Shown: positions 17,482 through 26,361, counted from the stretch's first letter. The stretch: 64,000 nt of DNA from Alysiella sp. (GCF_030525755.1 NZ_JAUNEC010000005.1:1-64000); one strand, 5' to 3'. Numbers and translations are program-made. The notes: a model not told the origin generated them from the sequence alone.

Positions 17482-17630
17482 TAAATAATAGTGGTCATTG
17501 GTAGCGAAGCGGTATCGTTTTGCGGTTGAATTTGTGTCAAAAATTGCCAAATTCGGCGTTAAAAATGCTTATCAGGTGTACAAGCTGACGTGTATTTTTG
17601 CTTCACAAGTCAGTTTCGCTACATAGTCCC

Positions 17631-17670
17631 AAATAAAGGCTGCCTGAAAGTTTTCAGGCAGCCTTTATTT
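17631..17670. terminator. Bidirectional DUS terminator
   Basis: A perfect 19-bp inverted repeat, aaataaaggctgcctgaaa paired with its complement, has a two-base loop. Its T-rich right flank and A-rich left flank allow it to stop transcription from both sides. It separates the plus-strand lipoprotein locus from the minus-strand nitroreductase gene. Confidence 0.85.
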
Positions 17671-17712
17671 TGGGTGATATATGGATTAATGTATTCGGAA
17701 GTAAATCCAATT

Positions 17713-18459
17713 TTATTTTTTTGCAAACCCTTGTTTTTGTGCAAAAGCCAAAAGATGCGGGCGAACTTCGGTACAAAGATTGCTGCGAATTTGGTCGCCC
17801 CAACTTAAATCAAGATTGCTGCGTTCTTTGTAGTAAGCTTTCACAACTTCATCATAAGTATGTAATTCTACTTCATTGGCGTTTTGGTAAGTATTTTCAG
17901 ACAGCACAATATTCATGGGCAAGCGTGGGCGCTGTCCTGGTTCATGATCAGGATAACCAAGGCACATACCAAACAAAGGGAATACGCCATATGGTAACGC
18001 CAGAATTTCGGTAATTTGTGCCAAATCATTACGCAAGCTACCGATGTAAACACCACCTAAACCGAGTGATTCGGCGGTTAATAAAACATTTTGTGCTGTA
18101 ATGCCCGCATCTACTGCACCAATCAGCAAAACCTCTGTCCAATCAATTTGAGCATTGGGTGCAAAATGCAAATGACGTGCTGCATCAGCACAGAAAACCA
18201 AAAACTCGGCACAATTTTCCACATAATGATGACCTAGTTTACCTTTGTAGGCATTGGCACAAACCTCGCGGATTTGAGCACGCTTGGCTTTATCGGTAAC
18301 ACGAATGATGCTGACATTTTGCATATAACTGGAAGTAGAAGCCATTTGTCCTGCTTGAATGATGGCAGACAATACATTTTCAGGAATAGCTTGGTCAGTA
18401 AATTTGCGAATGGAACGATGTGCCAATGCGGTTTCTAATGCTGGCTGACTGTTTAGCAT
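17713..18459 (-). CDS. Oxygen-insensitive NAD(P)H nitroreductase, NfsA/FRP family
   Basis: FMN-dependent reductase of nitroaromatics, quinones or flavin, 248 residues in the usual range for NfsA. Recognisable parts are the N-terminal RSIRKFTDQAIPE that binds FMN phosphate and the QAGQMASTSSYMQNVSIIRV segment. The GAVDAGITAQNVLLTAESLG and GVYIGSLRN segments are typical of the two-electron reductases. The physiological substrate is unknown. It is a single gene facing a bidirectional terminator. Confidence 0.87.
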   Translation of the reverse strand: MLNSQPALETALAHRSIRKFTDQAIPENVLSAIIQAGQMASTSSYMQNVSIIRVTDKAKRAQIREVCANAYKGKLGHHYVENCAEFLVFCADAARHLHFAPNAQIDWTEVLLIGAVDAGITAQNVLLTAESLGLGGVYIGSLRNDLAQITEILALPYGVFPLFGMCLGYPDHEPGQRPRLPMNIVLSENTYQNANEVELHTYDEVVKAYYKERSNLDLSWGDQIRSNLCTEVRPHLLAFAQKQGFAKK

Positions 18460-18617
18460 TTGAATTTTTTCCTCTGAATTGAAAATGGTTGAGAAGCAAT
18501 ATGATTCAGTCGTTTAAAATTACAGTAAATCTAATAGAAAATAAGACTCTTTGTGGGATGTAATTTGTTGCACCAAATCCATGTTTGATTAGAGAAATAG
18601 TGCAATAAGTAAGATTC

Positions 18618-18730
18618 TACACTAAATGAATTAACCATAACACAGACAAGGCGACAACGTTTGCCGTGTACAAATCCGTACATAAGAGCGTTGGTAATAC
18701 TGTACTATTTTATAATTTTAAATGACTATA
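18618..18730. repeat. Correia-like repeat, longer copy C
   Basis: On the plus strand this contains acagacaaggcgacaacg followed by tgtacaaatccgtac and ends in aatgactata. The first string resembles the gacaaggcgacgaag core of classical Neisseria Correia elements. The reverse strand reads acagtattaccaacgctctt, matching the interiors of the 71-bp repeats at 14066 and 37931. Ends are degenerate and the limits are approximate. Confidence 0.6.
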
Positions 18731-18732
18731 AA

Positions 18733-18759
18733 AGGCTGCCTGAAATCTTCAGGCAGCCT
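18733..18759 (-). terminator. DUS terminator of gltA
   Basis: aggctgcctgaa and ttcaggcagcct are separated by three bases, 15 bases beyond the gltA stop codon; on the minus strand a T-rich run follows the stem. Confidence 0.8.
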
Positions 18760-18773
18760 AAATGAGGTTTAAA

Positions 18774-20057
18774 TTAGCGTTTGTCTACCGCAACGAAATC
18801 GCGACGTGCTGAACCTGTGTACAATTGACGAGGACGACCGATTTTGGCATTGGGGTCGCTCAAACTCTCATTCCAATGAGAAATCCAACCTACGGTGCGA
18901 GCCAAAGCAAAAATCACGGTGAACATAGAAACAGGAATGCCCAAAGCACTCAATACGATGCCTGAATAGAAATCCACGTTGGGATACAATTTTTTCTCAA
19001 TGAAATAAGGGTCGCTCAATGCAATTTTTTCCAATTCCATGGCAAGTTTGAATTGTGGGTCGTTTTCCAAGCCTAATTCACGCAAAACTTCATCACAAGT
19101 TTGTTTCATGATGGCAGCGCGCGGATCCATATTTTTGTAAACACGATGACCGAAGCCCATTAAACGGTATTTTTTGGCTTTTACACCTTCCATAAATTCA
19201 GGAACACGAGACACATCACCGATTTCGTCTAACATTTTTAACACGGCTTCGTTTGCGCCACCGTGAGATGGACCCCACAAGCTGGCAATACCTGCAGCAA
19301 TACATGCAAATGGGTTGGCCCCTGAAGAACCTGCCAAACGCACTGTAGAAGTGGAAGCATTTTGTTCATGGTCGGCGTGCAATGTGAAGATGCGGTCTAA
19401 TGCACGTACCAAAACTGGATTGGGTTTGTATTCTTCGCAAGGTGTGGCAAACATCATGTGCATGAAATTCGCGGTGTAAGATAAGTCGTTGCGTGGGTAA
19501 TTGAACGGCAAGCCATTTGAATAACGGTAACACATTGCTGCGATGGTTGGGATTTTGGAAACCAAACGGTAAATGGCAACTTTCCGGTGTTCGGGGTCGG
19601 CAATTTCCAAACTATCTTGATAAAATGCAGACAACGCGCCTACCACACCAACCATCATCGCCATGGGATGTGCATCGCGGCGGAAACCACGGAAGAACCA
19701 AGTGAGCTGCTCGTGTACCATAGTGTGTTTGGTTACGGTTTGCACGAATTCATCTTTTTGTTGTTTATTGGGCAATTCGCCATAAATCAACAGATAACAA
19801 ACTTCAAGGTAATCACTGTGTTCAGCAAGTTGTTCAATTGGGTAACCACGATAGTAAAGTAGACCTTTATCACCATCAATAAAGGTAATTTTGGATTCGC
19901 AACTGGCTGTTGAAACGAAACCTGGGTCAAATGTGAACATACCCGTGCCTTTGCTGAATGCACGAATATCCATAACATCATTGCCCAGTGTACCACTTAA
20001 TACGGGCAATTCAATGGTTTCAAAGCCTTCGCCTTGCAGTTTTACGGTTTTAGACAT
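18774..20057 (-). CDS. gltA: Citrate synthase
   Basis: Condenses oxaloacetate with acetyl-CoA at the entry of the citric acid cycle. The 427-residue product is of the hexameric bacterial type. Catalytic regions are seen as LHADHEQNASTSTVR near 240, MGFGHRVYKNMDPRA near 309 (His and Arg), and the Asp-bearing VDFYSGIVL near 368. The N-terminal domain CESKITFIDGDKGLLYYRGYP is typical of the NADH-regulated family. It is the last gene of a TCA block (sdhC, sdhD, sdhA, sdhB, sdhE, gltA) and has its own DUS terminator. Confidence 0.96.
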   Translation of the reverse strand: MSKTVKLQGEGFETIELPVLSGTLGNDVMDIRAFSKGTGMFTFDPGFVSTASCESKITFIDGDKGLLYYRGYPIEQLAEHSDYLEVCYLLIYGELPNKQQKDEFVQTVTKHTMVHEQLTWFFRGFRRDAHPMAMMVGVVGALSAFYQDSLEIADPEHRKVAIYRLVSKIPTIAAMCYRYSNGLPFNYPRNDLSYTANFMHMMFATPCEEYKPNPVLVRALDRIFTLHADHEQNASTSTVRLAGSSGANPFACIAAGIASLWGPSHGGANEAVLKMLDEIGDVSRVPEFMEGVKAKKYRLMGFGHRVYKNMDPRAAIMKQTCDEVLRELGLENDPQFKLAMELEKIALSDPYFIEKKLYPNVDFYSGIVLSALGIPVSMFTVIFALARTVGWISHWNESLSDPNAKIGRPRQLYTGSARRDFVAVDKR

Positions 20058-20134
20058 CTTTTGCTCCTTGGGGTGTAAGTTTATTTACTGATGATTTTGC
20101 AAAAGTTTCAGGCAGCCTGAAAGGTGTGTTGCTG

Positions 20135-20383
20135 TCAGGTTTGTCTGATTTTTTCCAACAAAGGTATGAAGTCAGTACGTTGTGGTTGTTCCACTTGATT
20201 GACCAGAGCAAGAAATTCTTGGTCTTGTAATTCAAGTATGTCCACGAAAATACTTAATTCTTCATCGCTTAAATGCTGAAAATGGTTTTCCATGAAACGC
20301 TTGAGAACAATGTCCAATTCAAGCAATCCACGGCGTGTTTGAAAGTGGATGCGCCGTTTGGCGATTTCGTTAAATTGTGCCAT
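20135..20383 (-). CDS. sdhE: Succinate dehydrogenase flavinylation factor
   Basis: 82-residue SdhE/Sdh5 family protein that helps attach FAD covalently to SdhA. The signature RRG motif is present in FQTRRGLLELD near residues 17-21, followed by the conserved acidic helix stretch LSDEELSIFVDILELQDQEF. Its position between sdhB and gltA matches the role. Confidence 0.93.
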   Translation of the reverse strand: MAQFNEIAKRRIHFQTRRGLLELDIVLKRFMENHFQHLSDEELSIFVDILELQDQEFLALVNQVEQPQRTDFIPLLEKIRQT

Positions 20384-20490
20384 GTTTGCGGTTTTTTTGG
20401 TTAATTATCACTTTTTGTTATGGCGGGAATTTTATTTTTGCAGCACTTTTCAGGTAGTACTGATAAAGTGCTGCAAGATAATTATTACTT

Positions 20491-21195
20491 TTACACCGCG
20501 CGTTCCAGCATGATTTCTTTGATTTTGCCGATGGCGCGAGTGGGGTTCAAGTGTTTGGGGCAAACGTCCACGCAGTTCATAATTGTGTGGCAACGGAACA
20601 GACGGTAGGGGTCGTTCAAATTGTCCAAACGCTCATTGGTGATGGTGTCGCGGCTGTCGGCGATGAAACGGTAGGCGTTCAACAAGCCAGAGGGCCCTAC
20701 GAATTTATCGGGGTTCCACCAGAACGATGGGCAAGCGGTGGAGCAGCACGCACACAAAATGCACTCGTACAAACCGTCCAATTCGGCGCGGTCTTCTTGG
20801 CTTTGCAAGCGTTCGCGTTCGGGTTTGGCGGTGTCGTTTACCACATAGGGCTTAATGCTGTGATATTGTTTGAAAAATTGCGTCATGTCCACAATCAAAT
20901 CGCGGATAACGGGCAAACCAGGTAAGGGGCGCAACACGATGGGTTGTTTCAGGCTGCGAATGTCGGTTAAACACGCCAAGCCGTTTTTGCCGTTGATGTT
21001 CATGCCGTCTGAACCGCAAATCCCTTCGCGGCAAGAGCGGCGGAACGACAAGGTGTCGTCTTGCGCTTTCAATTTAACCAATGCGTCCAATAATTTAACG
21101 TCTGTAGGCAAAATTTCCAATTCATAATCTTGCATGTACGGCTTGGCATCTTTGTCGGGATTGTAGCGGTACACTTGTACGCGGATTTTTTCCAT
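20491..21195 (-). CDS. sdhB: Succinate dehydrogenase iron-sulfur subunit
   Basis: Electron-transfer subunit of complex II, 234 residues, on the cytoplasmic face of the inner membrane. The 2Fe-2S motif begins CREGICGSDG, the 4Fe-4S motif is CILCACCSTACP and the 3Fe-4S motif is CHTIMNCVDVCPK, all intact. Family-standard length. It is separated from sdhA by 155 bp with two palindromic uptake sequences, a gap that may reduce coupling. It is GC-richer than sdhC/sdhD. Confidence 0.96.
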   Translation of the reverse strand: MEKIRVQVYRYNPDKDAKPYMQDYELEILPTDVKLLDALVKLKAQDDTLSFRRSCREGICGSDGMNINGKNGLACLTDIRSLKQPIVLRPLPGLPVIRDLIVDMTQFFKQYHSIKPYVVNDTAKPERERLQSQEDRAELDGLYECILCACCSTACPSFWWNPDKFVGPSGLLNAYRFIADSRDTITNERLDNLNDPYRLFRCHTIMNCVDVCPKHLNPTRAIGKIKEIMLERAV

Positions 21196-21350
21196 AATGG
21201 TTTTGTTCCTTTTGGATTTTCAGGCTGCCTGAACGTCATTTTTGTGGGCGTGGGGTGTATTTTGAAACACCATATTTTCTGATTTGGTGCAAGCAGTTGC
21301 ACCCTACGGTATCCCAAATTTTTCAGGCTGCCTGAAAAGCAAATTATTGT

Positions 21351-23111
21351 TTAGTAAACACGTTTTGCAGGTTCAATGTATTCAACGGTCAAAGGTTTGG
21401 TGTGTACGGGTTTGTATTCCAAACGGTTGTCGGCAGAATAGAACAGCGTGTGTTTCATCCAATTTACGTCATCGCGGTCGGGGTGGTCATCGGAAGCGTG
21501 TGCGCCGCGTGATTCTTTACGGGCTTCGGCAGAGATGATGGTGGCTTTTGCCACTTCCATCAAGTTGTCCAATTCCAATGCCTCAATGCGCGCGGTGTTC
21601 CAAACTTGGCTCTTGTCGCCAATTTCGGTGCGTTTGGCGCGTTCCACCAAAGCCAAAACCTTGTCCACGCCTTCTTTCAAAATCGCGTCTGTGCGGAACA
21701 CGCCAGCGTGTAATTGAATGGTGCGTTGCAATTCATTGCGTAAAGCGTCCACATTTTCGCCACCTGTTTGGTTGTTCAAACGGTCAAGACGTTGTTGTGT
21801 GAATGCCCCCGCGTTTTCAGGCAGGGTTTTGAAATCGGTTTCTTTAACGAATTTAACCATGCTGTCGCCAGCCGATTTACCGAAAACCACCAAGTCCAAC
21901 AAAGAGTTGGTACCCAAGCGGTTTGCGCCATGCACGGACGCGCAAGCACATTCGCCTGCGGCATACAAGCCTTTAACCACTTTTTCGGGATTGTCGCCTT
22001 CTGGCACAACCACTTCGCCCAAATAATTGGTGGGAATGCCACCCATCATGTAGTGTGTGGTAGGCACAACGGGGATTGGGTCTTTAATGGGGTCCACGCC
22101 AGCAAATTGAATGGAAATCTCACGAATACCCGGTAATTTATTCATGATTTTGTCCGCGCCAATGTGGTCAATTTTCAACAACACATGGTCTTTGTTGGGA
22201 CCGCAACCGCGACCTTCGTAAATTTCCATCGCCATGGCACGTGAAACCACATCGCGTGAAGCCAAATCTTTCACGGTTGGCGCATAGCGTTCCATAAAGC
22301 GTTCGCCTTGTGCGTTCAACAAAATGCCGCCTTCGCCGCGTACACCTTCGGTAATCAACACGCCAGCACCTGCCACGCCTGTGGGGTGGAATTGCCAAAA
22401 TTCCATGTCTTCCAATGGAATGCCAGCACGGGCGCAAATGCCCAAACCATCGCCTGTGTTCATAAACGCGTTGGTAGATGAAGCGTAAATGCGACCGCCA
22501 CCGCCTGTGGCAAACAACACGGCTTTGGCGTGGAAAATGTACACATCGCCACTTTCCATTTCCATGGCGGTAACGCCTACTACATCGCCATTGTCATCGC
22601 GGATTAAGTCCAAAGCTGTCCATTCCACAAAGAAATTGGTGCCAGCGCGGACGTTTTGTTGATACAAGGTGTGCAACATGGCATGACCTGTGCGGTCGGC
22701 AACGGCACAAGCGCGTTCTACGGCGCGTTTGCCGTATTCGGCGGTGTGTCCACCGAAGGGGCGTTGGTAGATTTTGCCGCTTTCTACGCGGTCAAAGGGC
22801 ATGCCCATGTGTTCCAATTCCACCACGGCATCTACGGCATTTTTGCACATGAATTCAATGGCATCTTGGTCGCCCAGCCAGTCTGAACCTTTTACGGTGT
22901 CGTACATGTGCCAGTGCCAGTTGTCTTCTTGCACATTGCCCAATGAGGCGGATACGCCACCTTGTGCGGCTACGGTGTGCGAACGGGTGGGGAACACTTT
23001 GGACAATACGGCGGTGTTCACGCCTGCTTGTGATAATTGTAAGGCTGCGCGTAAACCTGCACCGCCTGCGCCGACTACTACGGCATCAAATTTGCGAATC
23101 GGATAAGTCAT
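21351..23111 (-). CDS. sdhA: Succinate dehydrogenase flavoprotein subunit
   Basis: Catalytic subunit of complex II, oxidising succinate to fumarate with covalently bound FAD. The 586-residue protein shows the dinucleotide motif VVVGAGGAGLRAAL and the FAD-attachment His in RSHTVAAQGG near 44-51. FHPTGVAGAGVLITEGVRGEGG is the substrate and Arg region near 241-262, and HGANRLGTNSLLDLVVFG completes the FAD site. GC content rises sharply at the start of this gene relative to sdhD. Confidence 0.96.
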   Translation of the reverse strand: MTYPIRKFDAVVVGAGGAGLRAALQLSQAGVNTAVLSKVFPTRSHTVAAQGGVSASLGNVQEDNWHWHMYDTVKGSDWLGDQDAIEFMCKNAVDAVVELEHMGMPFDRVESGKIYQRPFGGHTAEYGKRAVERACAVADRTGHAMLHTLYQQNVRAGTNFFVEWTALDLIRDDNGDVVGVTAMEMESGDVYIFHAKAVLFATGGGGRIYASSTNAFMNTGDGLGICARAGIPLEDMEFWQFHPTGVAGAGVLITEGVRGEGGILLNAQGERFMERYAPTVKDLASRDVVSRAMAMEIYEGRGCGPNKDHVLLKIDHIGADKIMNKLPGIREISIQFAGVDPIKDPIPVVPTTHYMMGGIPTNYLGEVVVPEGDNPEKVVKGLYAAGECACASVHGANRLGTNSLLDLVVFGKSAGDSMVKFVKETDFKTLPENAGAFTQQRLDRLNNQTGGENVDALRNELQRTIQLHAGVFRTDAILKEGVDKVLALVERAKRTEIGDKSQVWNTARIEALELDNLMEVAKATIISAEARKESRGAHASDDHPDRDDVNWMKHTLFYSADNRLEYKPVHTKPLTVEYIEPAKRVY

Positions 23112-23115
23112 GGTG

Positions 23116-23463
23116 TTAGCCCCAGATTACATAGAATGAATAAACAGTACAAGCTACCAACCAAACAATGGTGGCGCATTGTAAAAATACACGTAAACCA
23201 AAAGGTTTGATGTAGTCCATCCATAGGTCTCGAATGCCTACCCATGCATGCAAGAATAAGGCAATAAAGGTTGTTTGGGTAAATACTTTTACCCATGTTT
23301 TATCAAAAAATGCCTGCCATTCGCTGTAATCTTCCGCACCTGCCATACCAATGAGAAACATGAAAAATAATACTGTATAAACCAGCATAACTACGGCAGT
23401 AGCACGTTGCATTGCCCAATCACGTAAACCATAATGTGCGCCTGCTAATTTGCGTTTTACCAT
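23116..23463 (-). CDS. sdhD: Succinate dehydrogenase membrane anchor subunit D
   Basis: 115-residue protein with three transmembrane helices. The heme-binding region is seen in FLHAWVGIRDLWMDYIKP near 72-89. It overlaps the end of sdhC by seven bases and ends four bases before the sdhA start, so the three are tightly coupled. Confidence 0.9.
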   Translation of the reverse strand: MVKRKLAGAHYGLRDWAMQRATAVVMLVYTVLFFMFLIGMAGAEDYSEWQAFFDKTWVKVFTQTTFIALFLHAWVGIRDLWMDYIKPFGLRVFLQCATIVWLVACTVYSFYVIWG

Positions 23464-23840
23464 AATACAATCCCCAATACGAAAGCGACTATTGCTGCAC
23501 CAATTAACACAATGCGAGCAGATTTGCGTGCTGTTTGTAATTCTACGCCAATATGTGCATCAATCAGTAAAAAGCGAATGCCTGCAAACAAATGATGGAT
23601 ATAAGCCCATAAAACCAGCCAAAGAATCAGTTTAATGAACCCGTTATCCGCCCATGCTTTGTAAGTTGCGAATGTCTCACCATTGCTTAATGAGCCAGCC
23701 AATAATGCCAGTAAGGCGGGCAGCAGCATAAACAGTACTACACCTGAAATTCGGTGCATGATGGAAACGATGCCTGGAATGGGCAGGTGGCGAGTTAAAA
23801 CCTGTAAATCAAGAAATACAGGTCTGTTTTTTGTCTGCAT
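23457..23840 (-). CDS. sdhC: Succinate dehydrogenase cytochrome b556 subunit
   Basis: 127-residue integral membrane protein with three helices. The SdhC signature is present: RPVFLDLQVLTRHLPIPGIV followed by SIMHRISGVVLFM (quinone and heme side), and later HHLFAGIRFLLIDAHIGV carrying the heme-ligand His region. It is the first gene of the sdhCDAB block. gaagagggactgaaATG provides a reasonable ribosome-binding sequence. Confidence 0.92.
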   Translation of the reverse strand: MQTKNRPVFLDLQVLTRHLPIPGIVSIMHRISGVVLFMLLPALLALLAGSLSNGETFATYKAWADNGFIKLILWLVLWAYIHHLFAGIRFLLIDAHIGVELQTARKSARIVLIGAAIVAFVLGIVLW

Positions 23841-24089
23841 TTCAGTCCCTCTTCATCAAATTTATTAAAAAATACTCAAAACTCAAAAACGGCAGTTTCT
23901 TTGTACCGAAAACACAAGGATAAACTGCGCAACTGTGTAATTTACATTGTTTAGCACATTTTGAACAGTATTTAAGTGAAAAAAATTATTTGAAATTTAA
24001 TGACAGAATTGAATTTCCCTTTATTTGTAAACCAATTACATGATATTGATTTTCAAATGTGTTGTGGATAGGGGGAGTTGAAATGTAAA

Positions 24090-24178
24090 TGGATTGTTAA
24101 AAATAACCGCATCTGATGTTGTATGATGCGGCTGCGAAGATGAATACAGCAGGTAGTCGTTTTGTCCTGCTTTTTCAC
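24090..24178 (+). ncRNA. Candidate small RNA or paired terminators
   Basis: Two hairpins sit 16 bases apart: ccgcatc (24107-24113) with gatgcgg (24125-24131), and agcagg (24148-24153) with cctgct (24166-24171) followed by TTTT. Read on the plus strand this looks like a short structured RNA ending in a factor-independent terminator. Read on the minus strand the first hairpin is followed by ttattttta and looks like a terminator of its own. The 5' end is a guess. Confidence 0.3.
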
Positions 24179-24242
24179 TTCTACGACCCTATGCAAGATG
24201 ATGCATACAGGTTCTTATACTTATAAAGTTGTATAAATTAAA

Positions 24243-24280
24243 AAGCTGCCTGAAAGCTTTTTCATGTTTTCAGGCTGCTT
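24243..24280 (-). terminator. DUS hairpin after the Nif3-like gene
   Basis: aagctgcctgaaa and ttttcaggctgctt form an imperfect 13-bp stem 18 bases beyond the stop codon of the minus-strand gene. Confidence 0.6.
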
Positions 24281-24297
24281 GCTTTGTGCTGTTTCAA

Positions 24298-25050
24298 TTA
24301 TGCTGGATTGGCTTCATCAAAAAAACGGTGTTCTACACCAAATTCGGCGACCAATGCCGCACCTAATGCCTGAATACCGTAGCGTTCTGTGGCGTGATGA
24401 CCTGCGGATATGAAAACTGTGTTTGTTTCATTGGCAAGGTGGTATTGGGCTTCGGAAATTTCGCCTGTGATGTAAACTTGCGCCCCTTGTTCTATGGCTG
24501 CCTGAAAATAGCCTTGTGCACCGCCTGTACACCATGCAACGGTTTTTAGGCTGCCTGAAACCGTACCTACATAAATGGGTTTTCTGTCTAATCTTTGTTC
24601 CAGTTGTGTGAGTAGGGCTGGTAGGGTTTGTTGGTTTTCAGGCAGCATACCGATGTTGAGTAGGTTTTGTTCACCAAAACTGGCGTGGTGTTGCCAGTTC
24701 ATTTTTATGGCAAGTTGGGCGTTATTGCCCAAAGTAGGGTGTGCATCAAGTGGTAAGTGGTAGCCTGCCATATTGATATTGTTGTTGATGAGACTGGCGA
24801 TGCGGTTTTTTTTCCAACCCGTGATGACGGTAGGTTCGCTTTTCCAGAAAAAACCGTGATGTACCAAAATCATATCGGCTTGTTGTTCAATGGCATAATT
24901 AATTGCGGCTTGGCTGGCAGTTACGGCGGTGATGATGCGTTTGATGTTGTCCCTACCTTCTATTTGTAAACCATTGGGGGCGTAGTCTTTGAATTGGTCA
25001 ATGTGCAAAGTTTGGTTGCACCAGTTAATTATGGCTTGGCGTGTGGTCAT
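24298..25050 (-). CDS. Nif3-like dinuclear metal-centre protein
   Basis: Member of the Nif3/YbgI family, 250 residues; the biochemical role is not firmly established (some relatives are described as GTP cyclohydrolase I type 2 homologues). Metal-binding landmarks are DMILVHHGFFWK near 59-70, GYHLPLDAH near 95 and HHATERYGIQALG near 217. The N-terminus IINWCNQTLHIDQFKDYAPNGLQ is typical. It is an apparent single-gene unit between sdhC and mtnN. Confidence 0.87.
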   Translation of the reverse strand: MTTRQAIINWCNQTLHIDQFKDYAPNGLQIEGRDNIKRIITAVTASQAAINYAIEQQADMILVHHGFFWKSEPTVITGWKKNRIASLINNNINMAGYHLPLDAHPTLGNNAQLAIKMNWQHHASFGEQNLLNIGMLPENQQTLPALLTQLEQRLDRKPIYVGTVSGSLKTVAWCTGGAQGYFQAAIEQGAQVYITGEISEAQYHLANETNTVFISAGHHATERYGIQALGAALVAEFGVEHRFFDEANPA

Positions 25051-25080
25051 TTTGATTGAGAATGGAAATGAGGTTAGTAT

Positions 25081-25119
25081 TTTTCAGGCAGCCTGATTGT
25101 GTGTTTAGGCTGCCTGAAA
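25081..25119 (-). terminator. DUS hairpin after mtnN
   Basis: ttttcaggcagcct and aggctgcctgaaa flank a 12-base loop, starting six bases past the mtnN stop, and probably end the luxS-mtnN transcript. Confidence 0.7.
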
Positions 25120-25124
25120 CAGTT

Positions 25125-25838
25125 TTAGAGTGCGTTGATGATGTTTAACACCATTTGTGCTGAATGTTGGGAAGCGATTTGCAAAAATTCTTCAAAACTG
25201 ATTGAGGCATCATCAGAAGCACCATCGGAAATGGCGCGAATGATGACGAAAGGCAGTTTTTGTTGAGTGCAGGTTTGGGCAATGGCTGCTGCTTCCATTT
25301 CTACTGCTAAAACATCGGGAAAATATTTCAAAATTCGTGCTTTATCGTTTATTTGGTGGATAAATTGGTCGCCACTGACGATTAAGCCTTGTTGCACATG
25401 TGCGTTTTTGAAAGATTGTGCCGCGTGTGTAGCGGTGTGGATAAGTTGGCTATTGCTGGCGTAACGCGCGGTTTGCTTGGGGACTTGACCGAAAGTGTAG
25501 CCAAAAGCGGTAACGTCCACATCGTGATGAGCGGTTTCTGTGCCGATGACCACATCGCCAATGTGCAAGTCTGCGCTCATTGCGCCTGCGCTGCCTGTGT
25601 TGATGATGATGTCGGGGTGGAAGTGTTCACTTAATAAGGTGGTGGCAATGGTGGCATTGACTTTGCCTATGCCACTTAAACTCAAAACAATGTTTTTACT
25701 CGCAATCTTCCCTGTGTAAATGATGAAATTGTCATTGACAAAAGAATGGGTTTGTAAATCATTGAGTTGACTTTCCAGTAGCGCAATTTCGGCTTCCATT
25801 GCGCCGATGATGCCTATGGTTTGTGCTTTGATGCTCAT
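25125..25838 (-). CDS. mtnN: 5'-methylthioadenosine/S-adenosylhomocysteine nucleosidase
   Basis: Hydrolyses S-adenosylhomocysteine to S-ribosylhomocysteine and adenine, and also cleaves methylthioadenosine. The 237-residue form starts MSIKAQTIGIIGAMEAE, with the catalytic Glu in GAMEAE. TGSAGAM, VSGDQFI, VEMEAAAIAQ and the catalytic Asp in AISDGASDDA are all present. A longer frame adds 31 residues that overlap luxS and resemble nothing in the family. The start overlaps the luxS stop by four bases. The product of this enzyme is the LuxS substrate, so the two genes form a two-step pathway. Confidence 0.95.
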   Translation of the reverse strand: MSIKAQTIGIIGAMEAEIALLESQLNDLQTHSFVNDNFIIYTGKIASKNIVLSLSGIGKVNATIATTLLSEHFHPDIIINTGSAGAMSADLHIGDVVIGTETAHHDVDVTAFGYTFGQVPKQTARYASNSQLIHTATHAAQSFKNAHVQQGLIVSGDQFIHQINDKARILKYFPDVLAVEMEAAAIAQTCTQQKLPFVIIRAISDGASDDASISFEEFLQIASQHSAQMVLNIINAL

Positions 25839-26314
25839 GCAAAAATCTCTTCCCATTCTTGGCGTTTTGCCAATAAATCGCGTGCGATTTTTTGTGCACC
25901 TTCTAAACTGTGGCTGGCTGCCCAACCGCATTGAACCACATTACAAGCAGGTACTTCTGTGGCGTAGATAACGTCATTTAGGGTTTTTTCAATTAAATCC
26001 AGCGCATCTTGGTATTCTGGCATGTTAAGTAGGGTAACGTAAAAACCTGTTTGGCAACCCATAGGGCTGATATCTACGATTTTGTCGGAATGGTTGCGTG
26101 ATAATTCTGCCATTAAGTGTTCTAAAGAATGTAGGGCAGGCATTTCCATATGGTCTTGATTGGGTTGGCACACGCGCAAATCGTATTTGTATATGATGTC
26201 GCCATGTTCGCCATCTGTTACGCTGGCAAGACGAACGTAAGGAGCTTTGACTTTGGTGTGGTCAAGATTGAAACTCTCAACATTCATTTTTTTTTCGGAA
26301 GTAATCGTATTCAT
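25835..26314 (-). CDS. luxS: S-ribosylhomocysteine lyase
   Basis: Converts S-ribosylhomocysteine to homocysteine and DPD, the precursor of autoinducer AI-2. The protein has 159 residues. The metal-binding HSLEH is at 62-66, Cys129 lies in VVQCGW, and the conserved SPMGCQTGFYV precedes it. An alternative start nine residues in (MNVESFNLDHTKV) fits the core family better, and either is possible. It is followed directly by mtnN. Confidence 0.96.
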   Translation of the reverse strand: MNTITSEKKMNVESFNLDHTKVKAPYVRLASVTDGEHGDIIYKYDLRVCQPNQDHMEMPALHSLEHLMAELSRNHSDKIVDISPMGCQTGFYVTLLNMPEYQDALDLIEKTLNDVIYATEVPACNVVQCGWAASHSLEGAQKIARDLLAKRQEWEEIFA

Positions 26315-26361
26315 GATGTATTTTGTTTAGGTGGAAAAGTGTTGGATTATAAATGTAAAAT

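Larger units (their letters stand above)
18460..18773. other. Intergenic region between gltA and the nitroreductase gene
   Basis: This spacer contains the upstream region of the nitroreductase gene, the Correia-like repeat at about 18618-18730 and the gltA DUS terminator at 18733-18759. No gene is visible. Confidence 0.65.
23841..24297. other. Intergenic region upstream of sdhC
   Basis: AT-rich 457-bp spacer that must hold the sdh promoter. It also contains two adjacent hairpins at 24107-24175, described as a possible small RNA, and a DUS hairpin (24243-24280) that ends the Nif3-like gene. No protein gene is apparent. Confidence 0.6.
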
